Positions 37,629 to 48,778 of a stretch of 64,000 bases of DNA are shown in pieces. Position 1 is the stretch's first letter. Each line of letters begins with the position of its first letter. Below the pieces are notes generated by a model. The model worked only from the letters and a program-made list of their open reading frames with translations, had not been told where the DNA came from and did not search any database. The DNA comes from Laetiporus sulphureus 93-53 (lineage: Eukaryota; Basidiomycota; Agaricomycetes; Polyporales; Laetiporaceae). The DNA lies in assembly GCF_001632365.1 (NCBI RefSeq), contig NW_024468527.1, positions 452,440 to 516,439 on the forward strand, in the 5' to 3' direction. The translations under genes were made by a program, and so were the position numbers.

Positions 37629-39005
37629 TCAAGCCAGGGAAGGGAAAGCTGCTTGGTCATCGACGTCGACGACGGCAGCTGCCCCGTTGCCGTTCGCCCG
37701 TCCTCGTCCGCCACGGCCACGGCCACGGCCACCCCTGTCGCCTCTGTCACCTCTATCGCCGCCGCGGCCACGACCGCCGCGGGCAGGACGCTCAAAACGA
37801 GCATCAATCTCGAGGTACACCTTCTCCTCCTTCTTGGGACGAGCCTTGTGGCCAGTAGCCTTGGACTGTCAAAGGTATAATCACTGAGAATTTCGGTCTG
37901 CACTGTTTTGAACAATGATTACGCACCTTGCCTACGAAGTAGGCGCTCTCCTCTTCGTCCTTCTTGTTGACGACGACCGCATCCTTCCAGATCGAATCGT
38001 CGCCTTCATTCGCCTTACGAGTCTCGAGCTTAGGGACAAGATCCAGCTCCTTCTCCCTCTGCTGCCTGAGATACTCGTCCAGCGTCAGGGTGTTGTCCTC
38101 CTCTTCAACCTCCCTGTCGCGGCCTCTCCTACCCTCGCCTGCTTTCTCTGGTTCAGGTGCAGCGACCTCTTCAGTGACGGCGGGAGCCTCGCCCCAATTA
38201 TCATTGGTGGGAGCGGCCCAGGCATCAGCATCGGCAGGAGGGCTGAAAGCTTCTGCGGCGGCATCGGTCTCCGCGGCAGTCTCGACCTTGAGTTCGGCCT
38301 CGCCTTCGTCAGCGCCCCAGCCCTGGTGCACTTGCTTCTCCGTGTCGCTGATTGGTAATATCAGGTATCCATCATACGGATGAAGGCGAGAGCATCGTAC
38401 ATTTTGCCAGTCTGGCTGTGCTTGTCGAACTGACGTCCACGGCCGCCTCGGGCGCCGCGATCCCCACGACCCCGCCCACGTCCGCGACCACGACCTTCTC
38501 CCTCGACTAATACGTGCCAAACGAGGGCAAGCACGGAGTAGACACATAGAGTTCCGCGTCAATGGAATGATGAATCGATTAGACGACGCGCAGAACGGAT
38601 GGACCAAGCATACTGACACTTCCGCCTGGGTGTTTCCCCTTCAACAGGAGCCTCCTGAGTCTGCTCTTGGCCCTCGCGAGGAGCAGCCTTGCCACCTCGC
38701 GGATAATAGCGTCCACCGCGCGAAGCAGGACCTCCACGGCCTCTCTGGGCACCACGAGCGGCGGCCGCAGGAGCGGGAGCGGCCTTAGGGGGTGCAGGAG
38801 TGTTCACGGGACTGGAGGGCCGTGAATTATCCTGGTCTGCTGTGTTGGAGCAAGCGTTAACGGTCCGGTAGCGTTTGAACAAACGAGTGGCAGTGCAACA
38901 AGAAGAACAGATAAAGTATAGTTGTCAATTGCAAAGCGAGCGGTAGCCACCGACATGAAACTGACCTTCCAGGAGGGCAAAAGGATTTTTGCTGGCCACC
39001 GACAT
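37629..39005 (-). CDS. Stm1/SERBP1 (HABP4/PAI-RBP1) family ribosome-associated protein
   Basis: Family that binds ribosomes and RNA; yeast Stm1 clamps inactive 80S ribosomes during starvation. The ATG at 39005 starts MSVASKNPFALLE, the Stm1-type N terminus, followed by a Pro/Ala-rich stretch and RGG boxes (GAQRGRGGPASRGGRYYPRG). The family signature is split by an intron: GGRGRQFDKHSQTGK then TEKQVHQGWGADEGEAEL. A long acidic Ala/Glu segment is followed by EEDNTLTLDEYLRQQREKEL, the second signature of the family. The C-terminal exon ends with an Arg-Gly repeat tract (GGDRGDRGDRGGRGRGRGG) and AAFPSLA. Introns are short and typical. It probably binds mRNA and ribosomes in the cytosol. Confidence 0.9.
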
Positions 39006-40257
39006 TGTGGGCGGGGCCTTTTTGCGGTCAAACAGGTGGTTAGCTTCCCTGGTCGGCACACAGACTTGTCGAGCAGATCGGCGGGCGCTGGTGAAAGGGT
39101 AGGCTTGACCTGCAAACGAGATTGTTGGACCCCGATGCATCATCTGGGGTCCTCGCAAGCCACTGTACAGTTCTTCGGAGGTACAAAAGCGCCCGCCTGG
39201 AACACGCGTACGCCTAACGCTTAAAGCACAGGTGAGTCTCGTTCGTCGTACGTAGCGATGTGCTCATCGTTCATGACATGTTTTGCAGCCCTCAAAAGCA
39301 TCTCGATGATGATTCGCCCGCCATCTTGGACTGGTGTGAGTCGAGGACCTTGAGACCGTCTCAAAGGGCTGGAGATCAAGAAGACCGTATGGTTGCGAAC
39401 GATGGGACTTGGGTGCGGCGCATTCGTGCTTCAATGATGGGGCTCATGTCTTAGCAGTCGGCCCTTCGTGGCCGCTGTATGGGTTGCGTCGCAATGTCTC
39501 GTTGTACATTCTCTTTCATTTTGCGTCAATCAAACCCGTCTGGTTCTCTCTCATCTGGAACGATTGTCGGTCATATGTCCATATCAGCCGGACGTACGCG
39601 GATATCTGAACTAATAAACAGGCCGCGCCTGATCGTACGCGCACACGGCTTCGAGTTCTTTGGCACTCGTTATACCTTGCGATGTGAATGCATGCATGCA
39701 GACGGCCTTTGAATTGAGTGTCCAACACCGTCCGAGTATCCCCGGGAGCACGCAGGATTTCTAGCCGAAGCCGGCATCGTCTACGCCGTCTACGCATGAG
39801 CCTTCACAAATGCCCTCCTGCGCCCACTGTACAAGGGTGCGTTCGAAAGCAGGCCCACCGCAGAACAATACTGTACCCTTTCGACCATAGGTTCATGGGA
39901 TGTGACGCGTGACGCTTTGAACTGGGCCGGACCTAGTTCAAAACTCGCTGTGACCTGGGACAAAAGTTCAGTTCACTTCAGGCGCTTAATTGTGCGGGAG
40001 AAAAGAGTCCGGAACGGTGTGACCTTTGAACCGACCCTTAGTTCAGACCGGCCGGTGACGCGTGACATTTGAACTGAAAGGCCAGTTCAAGGGTGGGTGT
40101 GACCGTGACTGAACCTACAGTATGGTGGCTTGTGCTCATGACCACAAGGACGTGACCGTGTGCTCCGCGGGTGCCACCTACGGCAGATGTCGATGAACCC
40201 TCGACGCGTTCTGCATTCCACTCGCCCCTTTCCTCACCTCTACACTCGTCTTCTGCC
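39006..40257. promoter_or_regulatory. 1.25-kb divergent promoter region, Stm1-like / PHD-finger gene
   Basis: Both flanking genes are transcribed outward. The region from 39240 to 39900 holds short frames without recognisable blocks. The right part carries the clustered GTTCAA palindromes listed separately. The frame of the PHD gene is open upstream of its ATG (40258) but without an earlier ATG. Confidence 0.5.
39906..40093. repeat. cluster of TTGAAC half-sites and palindromes
   Basis: Three repeats of a GTGAC-N(0-2)-TTTGAAC motif occur at about 39909, 40019 and 40066. Two are followed by the inverted half-site: TTGAACT...AGTTCAA over about 39917-39941, and TTGAACTG-N6-CAGTTCAA, a perfect 8-bp stem, at about 40071-40092. 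Additional GTTCA half-sites lie between. The array sits 170-350 bp before the PHD-gene ATG. It could be a transcription-factor array or the remains of a small inverted-repeat element. Confidence 0.4.
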
Positions 40258-43200
40258 ATGGCCTCTCGACGACTTGCTATCTCTTCGTTACTATGCGCCG
40301 ATGATCAGCCCAATTATCCTCCGCCGTCCGGGTATGCCCAACGCCATTCTGCGTCGCCACTCTCACCCTCACATACCTCGGCACCGTCCAGTCTCCAGCC
40401 TGTCACTCCGGCTGAGGAGTTGATTGGTGACCGCCCGAAGGGCACGTTGGATGTTACCTCTGCGTCGATCGCTAGTCATGAGAGCCCCAGCCGCGACGTC
40501 GTCCCTTTGTCACTACAACCAGTGCAACTCAGGAGACATACTCCCCCTTCCGATGACGAGGCGAGGCTTTCTCGACTACAACCGCGTACGGACCACGACC
40601 CTCACGTTCCTAAACACATCGAAGGCTCAACAGATGCTGTCAGGCGGTCATCTCCTATACCTCATCACTACGAGCTTTCAAGCTATCATAGCCGGGGACC
40701 CCACCCGCTGGCCGAGGAGTCGAGCCATGACTTCGCCGGTCATCCACCCGAGTTGTCCCATGACCTCTTTGCGAAAAGTGCTTCACACGGCAACTCGCAT
40801 CCTTCCGCACGACCGTCATCTTCCCGGAGTACACAGTCGGATTCACTGTCCCATCCTCACTCCTACGCAAAGCCAAGTCCTTACCTGCGAGCGTCGCACT
40901 CTCCCTCGCACTCCTCGCCGTCTTCGTATAGTCTGCCTCTGCCTCAGCGCCAGAGCTCACATTCCCCTGTGCTCTCTGTTCGCGCTTCACCTGTCAACTA
41001 CTTCCAGCCCGTAGGCCAGACACACTCCATATACGCTGGCGTTACATCACACCATCAGTCCGGGTCGTCTTCCATCCGCAGTCCCGTGCTTACAGGCCCC
41101 GGTATGTCCCCAAGCCATTTTTCAAGTCAGCAACTAGAACCAGTTAGGACGCTTCAGACACATTCCACCCACCAAATGATTCCTCAGCTCGTGGATCAAA
41201 GCTTTGGTGTACGCACTGCGCTGGCCTCAACACCGAAGGTAGCGACAGCTGCGTCGCCGACGACACGGTCGGGAGAGGGTTTGGCTGGATTGGAGGCACT
41301 CGCGCAGGTTGCAACTGAAGAACGCAGCAGGTTGAGCGGAGAAGCAACGAGCTCGAATCAGGTCGGAGGACGAATCAGCCCAGTCATAAGCAGGAGTCCA
41401 GTGTCCGCGCGGACCGTGACACAATCTCCAGTCATCCCGCAGCCAGAACTCAAGTCATCATCGCCAACTTCCTCGCGTGAGGCTCTTGACCTGTGCGGAC
41501 ACAGCTTAAGCGTCACAACAGAGGAATTGTCATCCACTTCTGACATTCCTTGTACGGACGGGGAGCCCCCTCGGAAGAAACATAGAAAGTCTGGCGCATA
41601 CAGTCCCCGCTCTTCTGCTGTAGAACTATCACCGGTTGTGCTTTGCGAACCTGTTGTCCCTTTGATGGACAACCCACTCCCCGTCTCGTCTCCCAGTGCC
41701 CTGCGCAGTGCAGGAGGACCTCTGAAGCAGAATACTGGCATTCACAGTGGTCGACTCGGTGGCCATCTCGTGACCGAGACTTCAACGGGTCGCGCGACGT
41801 TTGTGGACGACCCATCCGTAGGTGAGGAACATCCACATCAGGCGGCAATTCCTTTACCGTCGGACGGTGGGCGTGATAACAATGTCACTGGTAGTCATGA
41901 GGCTCAAGAGAAGAAAGAAAAGAAGAGACGTGAGAGGCCGCCACCAAGGACGGCTGCGCATTCCGCATCGAAGGATCATGGGAAGCGCGTCACCGTTCAT
42001 GAGGAGAACGCATCCCGTGAGGAGGATCCCCATGATTGGCTCCTCGAGCAGTATTCCGCTGCATCACCTTCAGGAACGACCGCGCAAGTCACTCGCACTG
42101 ACGAACAGACATCTCAGTTACATTCTTCGCATGGCGCCAGCGGTGCAATGGATGAGCTTGCGATGCGTCATAGCTCAGGAAGGGATGCGTCTCGTTCCCC
42201 CGATAAACCAATGAGGAACCCAACTAGGACACCGACACCCTCGGCTCTCCTTGAGGAGGAGTTAGATGAAATCATTCATTCGCATCAGCCAAGTAGGAAT
42301 GATGTGGCGCGCGATGTTGACATGGAGTTCGATGTTGCTGCCAGTGTCTCCTCCGCTCATGCCAAAGAGATGGATGATCTGATGGACATCGATGTCGATA
42401 ATGAGCTTCTGAGTCTTCTGGACGACCAGCCACATGAATCGTACTCGTCGCGTCACAAACGCTCTCAACAGATTTATAAGCGGTCGAAGTCCTCACATTC
42501 GAGCAGTGCGGTGATCGTCGCATATCCAGACCGCTTGTTTCCTGACGGGCTTTCTGCCGATGATCGCGATTCTATGCCGCCTCCTGCATCGCCAAGCAAA
42601 GACGAATCGAAAGGTACTTTCGAAAGCATGAGTGCGGCCCCAACCCACAAGAAGAAGGATGCTTTACTGAAGGTGAGACCGTATGCTTATGGCCATCGAA
42701 TGCAGACTTTATGTTGGCTTACATCTTCCTCAGCCTGCGCCGAAGTCCAAGGCACCACCGAAGTCGAAGGAAAAGTCGACGACCAAGGCAAAGCCAAAGA
42801 ACAATAAAGATGCTGTGGGGACTGCTGTACCTGGGTATCTCGCTCCGTCGGTGTCCACAACCTCGTTGAAGAGCAAGAAGACTCCAGGTCCAAGTAATGC
42901 AGGGGTCAAGCGGACTGGTTCTTATGCTGCGGGGCCGTCTCGCTCGCGATCCACGTCGATCATGCCAGGTGGCTCTGTGGGACCCGACACCGACAATAAG
43001 GGCCAGTCAAATGAAGTAGAAGAGAAGGACTCAGAGCGGGACGATAAGCTGTATTGTATCTGTAAAACCGGCTATGACGAAGACAGGGTCATGATTGCGT
43101 GTGATAGGTACGTGCTCACGTATCTTCATGGGCTTCACTGTGCTCAGCGTATATCGTTTATGCAGATGCGATGAATGGTATCACACCCAGTGTGTCAACA

Positions 43201-44312
43201 TGCCTGACCTGGAAGTAGACCTCGTTGACCAATTCATTTGCCCCATTTGCGTGGAAAGTTCGTGAGAGTGCTCCTGCTCCCAGGTCTGTGAGCTAACGAA
43301 ATTACCGCATAACAGACAACCCTGGCCTGAATCTCAAAACGACCTACAAGCGTCGTTGCTTGTACGGCCTTGAGCATCCGGATCCGACCTCCGCAAGTGC
43401 ATGCCATAAGCCCGCCCGGGGCATATTCTCTAAATTCTGTTCCGATGAATGCGGCATTCTGTGTATGCAGTCTCGTATGAATGGCTGGCAAGGGGATAAA
43501 CACAGATTGTGGGAGAGCGTAAAGGAGTCGCAAAAGCGCGAGGGTGTTGTGGTGCGCGTCCTAGATGACACATGTGCCAGGACGAAGCCAGACCGTAGAG
43601 GGCAAGACAAGAGCCCGAGGGACCAGGATCTTTCGTTGGAAGTCGTGCAAGCTTCTGTCATGAAGGGCGAACGTGAAATCGCCCGTCTTCATGGTCAATT
43701 GCATAAGATTGCCAAGAGGCGGGATGAGCTGAAGAAGGACATGGAAGTGGTGCTATGGCGAGAGAAGTTGGTACGATTGGCAAGCGAGCGCGCAGACGGT
43801 CTAGACGAATGTGGCTGGGATCAGCGTCTTTGTTTCGACGAGGAAGAGTATGCCGAGTTTGGAGCTGATGCCTTGGACAGTTACAAAGAAGCTGTTCGGA
43901 GGGCCGATGAAGATGACGCAGATGCAATAGCCCATGACAATATGCAAGCAGAGCACGGAGAATGGTGGTGTAAGGGGAAGAAGAAGTGCGATCGACACGC
44001 AGGGTGGGCTATTTCTTTCGTGCTGACGAGCATTGATCAGGACTCACATCCACCAGATGGCAAAAAATGCGGCTCGCTGAGATTGAATATGAACGTGAGG
44101 TCCAGGAGAAAGCGCTATCAAGGCTCACGGCTGAAGAACGTGAGATACGGAAGAAGATAGAAGATGGTATGGACGTAGGGGCGCGAGGAGCCCAGATGGC
44201 TTCTCCCACGACTCCTTTGCAGCCTCTGAACGGTGCGGCCACCGTCAATGGGCATCCTCAAGTGCAGACAAATGGCGATGCTGTCAAGAAGGGCAAGAAA
44301 AAGAAACATTAA
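40258..44312 (+). CDS. PHD-finger protein, Spp1/CFP1-like subunit of the Set1-COMPASS complex
   Basis: Probable reader subunit of the histone H3K4 methyltransferase complex in the nucleus. The first exon, about 800 codons, is disordered and rich in Ser, His and Pro, starting MASRRLAISSLLCADDQ. It has basic patches such as EKKEKKRRERPPPRT and an acidic one (EMDDLMDIDVDNELLSLLDD). Exon 2 begins with Lys-rich repeats. The PHD finger spans an intron: DKLYCICKTGYDEDRVMIAC then CDEWYHTQCVNMP and FICPICVES, with all eight zinc ligands (C4-H-C3). After it comes a Cys-rich block typical of the Spp1/CFP1 C-terminal half (RRCLYGLEHPDPTSASACHK, FSKFCSDECGILCM), a coiled coil (ERE IARLHGQLHKIAKRRDELKK) and KGKKKCDRHAGW. 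The tail ends in KKGKKKKH. No CXXC domain is seen. The unusually long N-terminal region is the main oddity. Confidence 0.9.
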
Positions 44313-44560
44313 GCTACCGTCTTGCTGCCTGCGTCTGATTCCCTTGTGCATGCATCATTGTTCGTGTACCATCAAGTCAGCTTAAAGATGTACAGATGAT
44401 GATTCAATGTGCGCTCTGTTACTGTAGCCAGAATTAATATTATGGAGGGAAAGGCAGCGCAATACGAAAATGAAGATGGCTCTGGCGTAATGAATCTGCC
44501 AACATTGAGCCCATCTCTGTAAGAGTACGAGAAAGGTCTGGAGATATGTTACTCGGATAC

Positions 44561-45171
44561 TCAGTATCCGTCTCCTTCACCGCCCTCCTTGCAGAAGCCT
44601 TTCTGCTCAAACAAGACCTGAGCCTTGAGTTCTTCTCGCTTCTTTTTGGCCGCAACTTCTTGTCTGTGGTAAGGCTCCAGCTCTTCCCATGCTACCTGCC
44701 GCAGCGGCACGTCGTCTTCTTGATCCAGGTCCTGCGATCAGAGGGATGAAGAGATGTCTTGCCAATCGTCATGCATATACGTACGACCTCACCCAGCAAC
44801 ACAACATTCTCGCCACGAATAAGGAACAGTCCTCTCCATACTTCGGCGAAGACGTCTTCGCAGTATATTCGCTCCATTGTGTCCTCCAGCACAAGGTTGG
44901 CTATATTCAATGAGGTTCCAGAGGTATTGAATCCCATAGCAAGCGCGATTTACGCACCAAATTGGTCGTATGAGCGCAAAACGCCCTGAAGTTTCCTACC
45001 ATCTCTGAGCACCACTAGCATCTTCCCTAACCCACGCCAATACCACATGGACCAAGGAGTGGGATCACGAACTCAGGATGGGGAGCTGGCCTCGAGTCTA
45101 CTTGAGACAAACGTACTGTCGACGCAATCCACTAGGGATCCTGACGTTGTGAACGGAATCAATGAATCCAT
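44561..45171 (-). CDS. LSM1: LSM1, cytoplasmic Sm-like protein for mRNA decapping
   Basis: Subunit of the LSM1-7 ring that binds oligoadenylated mRNA 3' ends with Pat1 and promotes decapping in P-bodies. Exon 1 (45171-45117) gives MDSLIPFTTSGSLVDCVD. Exon 2 (45026-44958) gives KMLVVLRDGRKLQGVLRSYD, exon 3 (from 44900) ANLVLEDTMERIYCEDVFAE and VWRGLFLIRGENVVLLGEV, and exon 4 DLDQEDDVPLRQVAWEELEP onward. Sm1 (LVVLRDGRKLQGVLRSYDQF.NLVLED) and Sm2 (FLIRGENVVLLGE) motifs are complete. The C terminus (KKKREELKAQVLFEQKGFC, then an acidic end) is the LSM1-specific helix region. About 136 residues, intact. A mitochondrial DNA insert lies only about 170 bp upstream of the start. Confidence 0.95.
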
Positions 45172-45417
45172 TGCAATTGGAGGAACCGCAACAAGCCACA
45201 AGGTTAGCGGCCAGAATGAAGACGAGTCGCTGGCGATGGCGATGGGGGAAGCGCTCAGTGACTACAAAGACAAAGGCAAACATCCCATTGGCTGGGGCAA
45301 CTCCGACGCGACTTTTGGACCGAAAAGGAATTCACGCCCCTGTGATTATTTATTATTTATTGTTTAATTTAGTAATGTAGCTGTGGTGCGTAGATGATTT
45401 ATGTGTCAACATTATTA

Positions 45418-45501
45418 GGTCAATTCAGATTATTGGATGTCGATAATAAATTAGTTATCCCAACTGATACTCATGTTAGATTAATAGTTACCGCCGGTGA
45501 T
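45418..45501 (+). pseudogene. cox2: fragment of mitochondrial cytochrome oxidase subunit 2
   Basis: 28 codons read GQFRLLDVDNKLVIPTDTHV then RLIVTAGD, the conserved stretch of COX2 before its copper-site region. The frame is lost directly after AGD, and the following ARLT-like sequence suggests an internal deletion reaching the PGRLN block. The first half of the gene and the copper ligands are missing, so the piece is non-functional here. Confidence 0.85.
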
Positions 45502-45544
45502 CATGCCAGATTAACATGTTTGATAGCTTTAGACTATTGCTAAA

Positions 45545-45639
45545 GCTGATATGGCCGAGTCGTTAAGGCGAGTGATTTGAATTAAATTCAAACCTATCAC
45601 TTGGGAATTCCCGCGTAGGTTCAAATCCTGCTGTCAGCG
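45545..45639 (+). tRNA. mitochondrial class II tRNA (Leu or Ser type) with enlarged anticodon loop, probably a pseudogene
   Basis: Acceptor arms GCTGATA (45545-45551) and TGTCAGC (45632-45638) pair. The D-arm (GCC...GGC), a variable arm (GGG-AATT-CCC) and the T-arm GTAGG-TTCAAAT-CCTGC are well formed. The anticodon stem AGTGA/TCACT encloses 21 nt instead of 7, containing the palindrome TTTGAATTAAATTCAAA. The anticodon cannot be fixed: TGA (Ser) or TAA/CAA (Leu) can be read depending on where the extra bases lie. The long variable arm limits it to Leu, Ser or Tyr. Confidence 0.6.
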
Positions 45640-46026
45640 AAATGTTTGCATTTTTTAGTGTTATAAATGTTGAAACAGTTTGAGATTTTTGATGCTGATC
45701 ATTGTACAGGCTCCTCTGGATGATGGGGACCAATCTGATGGGAGGCCACATCCTGATGATGTGCAAATGCTCAATACCTAAATCTGCCAAGATCTCAAAA
45801 TCTTAAGAAAAGTCCTGCAGTGCAGTTGATGTTTTCACTGTGTGAACTGGCACGGGGTTCACAGCCATGCTATGACTTGGCGTGTTCTTCTCCAAGTGCA
45901 GGGCATTGTCTTATATGATAGGGATGTGGTCACACCACACAGGACAGTGAGATGTGCCTCCTGGTCTTAACTTCGTTCCTCGAAGCAGGCATCATGAGCG
46001 ATACTGCTCGATTCACTACTGATACA

Positions 46027-46850
46027 CACTGAGGTATTCTGCAATTGAAAAATGGCAGCAAATGTGCCCAGCCTTCATGCTATCAGATAATGAGTCACGA
46101 TGATCTGGAGGAGTCTAGAATGGACAAAGAAGAGTCTGCAGACAGCGTAAAGGGGTCAGAATGCAGCACATGAGGCATGAAAATGATATGAGGGCTGATA
46201 GACAGTGTTACTGATTGTGAGATGCAGCATGAGAACAGAAGAGGATGAGTTTGACAATATGAAAATGAAAGAGCACACTAAGTGAGCGAAGCATAGGGCT
46301 GTGGGCCAATGGACCCTGGCAGTATTTTGACTTCCAGTTCTTCAACTGTAGAGGATGGAGAGGGAGCAGATAGTGTCTGCAACATGTTTCAGTAGATCAG
46401 AAACATATTCTATGATCAGAAACTCATTCTACCACCCTCAAAGATGCAGTTTCGACTACTATATAATTCAATCTGTATATAGAACTAAAAGAAGAGAACT
46501 TCCTACTCATCAGATTTCATCTCTACATTTTCTTCTTGCTAGGATAATGTGCATGACTATGTCTAAGACAGCTATGATTATGCACTACGTCTCTAGAGCT
46601 CTTGATATTGGGAGGGCAGCACTCTTGATAGTGACCTCTAGCTCAACTCGAGAAGCACTCAGATACTGTAAGTCATGTTACCACATTCTGTATCTCACAT
46701 CATGTATCACAAGCTCCAGAATCAGGATTTCATTTTCATCAGACACTGCAGCCTTATCAGTGCCCAAACCTAGCCCATAGTGCTGAGGAGTAATCAGTAG
46801 ATGCTCAGAGATAGCAGGAAGCACTTGGAGCTTCTTTGCAAGTGCTCAGA
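46027..46850 (+). repeat. LTR-like repeat, copy A
   Basis: This copy aligns by eye with the reverse complement of 50801-51638. Shared blocks include CATGCTATCAGATAA, GTGATCTGGAGGAGT/GATGATCTGGAGGAGT, GAGATGCAGCATGAGA, GGACCCTGGCAG, a TATA-like TATATAATTCAATC, CTCTAGCTCAACTC and CATGTATCA. Copies differ at many positions, so the duplication is old. The TATA-like box in the middle suggests an LTR reading to the right. Confidence 0.6.
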
Positions 46851-47307
46851 AGTTGTAGAGAGCACGTGGGCCTGCTCAGTAGCCACCTAGGAGTTCATTG
46901 AGGTGCCCGAACTGTCTTTCAAGCATAGCAAGTCATCATTGTAATCAAAGCCCTCAGATGCCTCAGCTTTCACCATGTCACAGTGCATTATAGATTCTGC
47001 CAAAAGGCAAGGAAATGGCTGCAAGGTGCTAGCCGCGCTCAGTGACCTGCACAAAAACCAAAGTAAGGACCTGCCACAAGGGGGCTAGGTCAAAAAGGCA
47101 TGCAGTGACATGCAGCCTACAAAAAGGGGCTCAAAGGGCCCATAGCCTTATGTCACACAAAGAGGGGGTGAAGGCTTCTTAGGCTGCATGAAATAGATGA
47201 ATGAAACTGGGGATATCCAGCTTCCTCATGGGTACTTATATACATATAGGGCAGGGCCCCTGGCACTGTGCTACTGTGAGACCTTAGATACCTACATGTG
47301 AACATAT

Positions 47308-48108
47308 TGTCAGAACCAGTAATGGTTCTGGACTTCGCCATGACAACTATCTAGAAATGGCCGTGGTCCATCCAATGAGATAATTGCTGAAAAGTGGTGC
47401 CACTATGTGAGTGGCTGAAGTGGTGCCACTTATTGAGTGGCCAATGGGGGTTCTGCCATAGCACATATTCTAATGCTGGTACTACTATTTGGCAGTGAAT
47501 TGGGTGCTTGCTAGCTTGATGGTCCAATGAGCACAGGTAAGCCTATTGTGGGCCAAAGAGTTCCATTCTGAGCAAGTGGCCCAGTGTCACGTGATCAACA
47601 CCTGATAACTTCTGGATAGGGTAAGTGGCCAGTGTCACATGACTGGGTGGCTGAATCATGGGCGCTTGATGGTCATGTGGTAGACACAGTCATATCCACA
47701 ATGTATGTGGCAGTATTGTGCTGTTTGTCCAAGTATCCACTTTGTGAAACCAATATGAAGGTTGGTGTCCGAATAACCACTTGTGGTTGCCGAATGATGA
47801 CTTTAATGGTGCAAAAAGAAAGGTGCCACCTAATACTGTGACACACCAATCAAGTTGTTGATTTTCACACATACACACACATCCATTCATCTAGCTTTCA
47901 ACTTAGTCAGAGTTGAAGGTGCTACCCTAGTCACACCCACTACTCACTGATCTGTTTTGAGCCAAAAGCTGAACAAGTTGCAGCCACCCATCATTTGCAT
48001 TATCATTTGAAGCTCCTGTGACCACTCTGGCCCACCTTACACTTGGATAGGAGGTTACTCATGGCCAGGACATGGTTGAGCATATCATTTCTAGAGCCCA
48101 CCATGACA
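47308..48108 (+). repeat. old LTR of a Ty3/Gypsy-type element
   Basis: Begins TGTCAGAACCAG and ends CACCATGACA, giving 5-bp inverted termini TGTCA/TGACA and a length of about 800 bp. It lies upstream of a broken gag in the same orientation. A short direct repeat (GTGGTGCCACT...GAGTGGC) lies near its start. No target-site duplication could be seen, and the termini are a guess within a few bases. Confidence 0.5.
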
Positions 48109-48778
48109 GATGAAAGAGAATTTAAATTTTCACAGCATGAATCATCTGCATTATGATTGAAAACTGAAGAGGGAGTTCAGTATCTCCTTGAAACAGATCA
48201 GACTCACAACAATAGGTGAAACAATAGAAGAGGAGGTCTTTTCATCACTCAATCAGTGACTCAGGTAACTTCACGAGTTTTAGAGGCTCAGATTTGAGCA
48301 AGCAGAAGAAGGCTGACCCCACTTAGCCAATTTCCAGCACCTCTGACATTTGAAACATATTCTTCAGCTTTGTGACCTCGATCACCAGCTTCAGCTGCCT
48401 ATTTATCACTCAGTTCACTTACTCCACTCTTGCACCATTCTTCAGAGTCTTTGACAGTATCTTCAGAGTCTTCGACAGTAAAAACTTAGTCAGAACACAT
48501 CTCTGATGCTTCATCACAAGGAATCTCACTTAAAACCCTTCTAGATGAGCTAGAAGCTGCTCTTGCAGTTAAACAACTTTGAATTCAGCCCAGACATCAG
48601 CTTAAACACTTAATCTGCTTACTATCATATGCACAGTCATCATGGAATTAGTCATAACAAACCAGATGCTGTTCTGAGGGGATCGACCAGCACTCACCTT
48701 AAATCTCAATTAGCCAAGAATCCTTTTCTGATTCTTCAATGATTTCGAGATCCTCTTACACATTTCCAGGTAACAAAT

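Larger units (their letters stand above)
45338..45645 (+). other. nuclear insert of mitochondrial DNA (NUMT)
   Basis: The sequence becomes abruptly AT-rich and contains recognisable mitochondrial coding and tRNA sequence, neither of which belongs in the nuclear surroundings. It sits exactly between normal gene sequence (LSM1 side) and the CpG-depleted repeat block. Edges are judged from composition. A misassembly joining mitochondrial reads cannot be excluded from sequence alone. Confidence 0.75.

Noticed and set aside
37660..37800. Gly/Arg and CG-rich tandem tract that could be a minisatellite
   Set aside because: It is the coding sequence of the RGG tail of the Stm1-like protein.
40171..40257. 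Upstream extension of the PHD-finger protein
   Set aside because: The frame starts with GTG at 40171; the first ATG is at 40258 and was used.
45047..45367. Plus-strand 106-codon frame (MDQGVGSRTQDGEL...)
   Set aside because: It lies antisense to LSM1 exon 1 and its promoter and runs into the mitochondrial insert; no family features.
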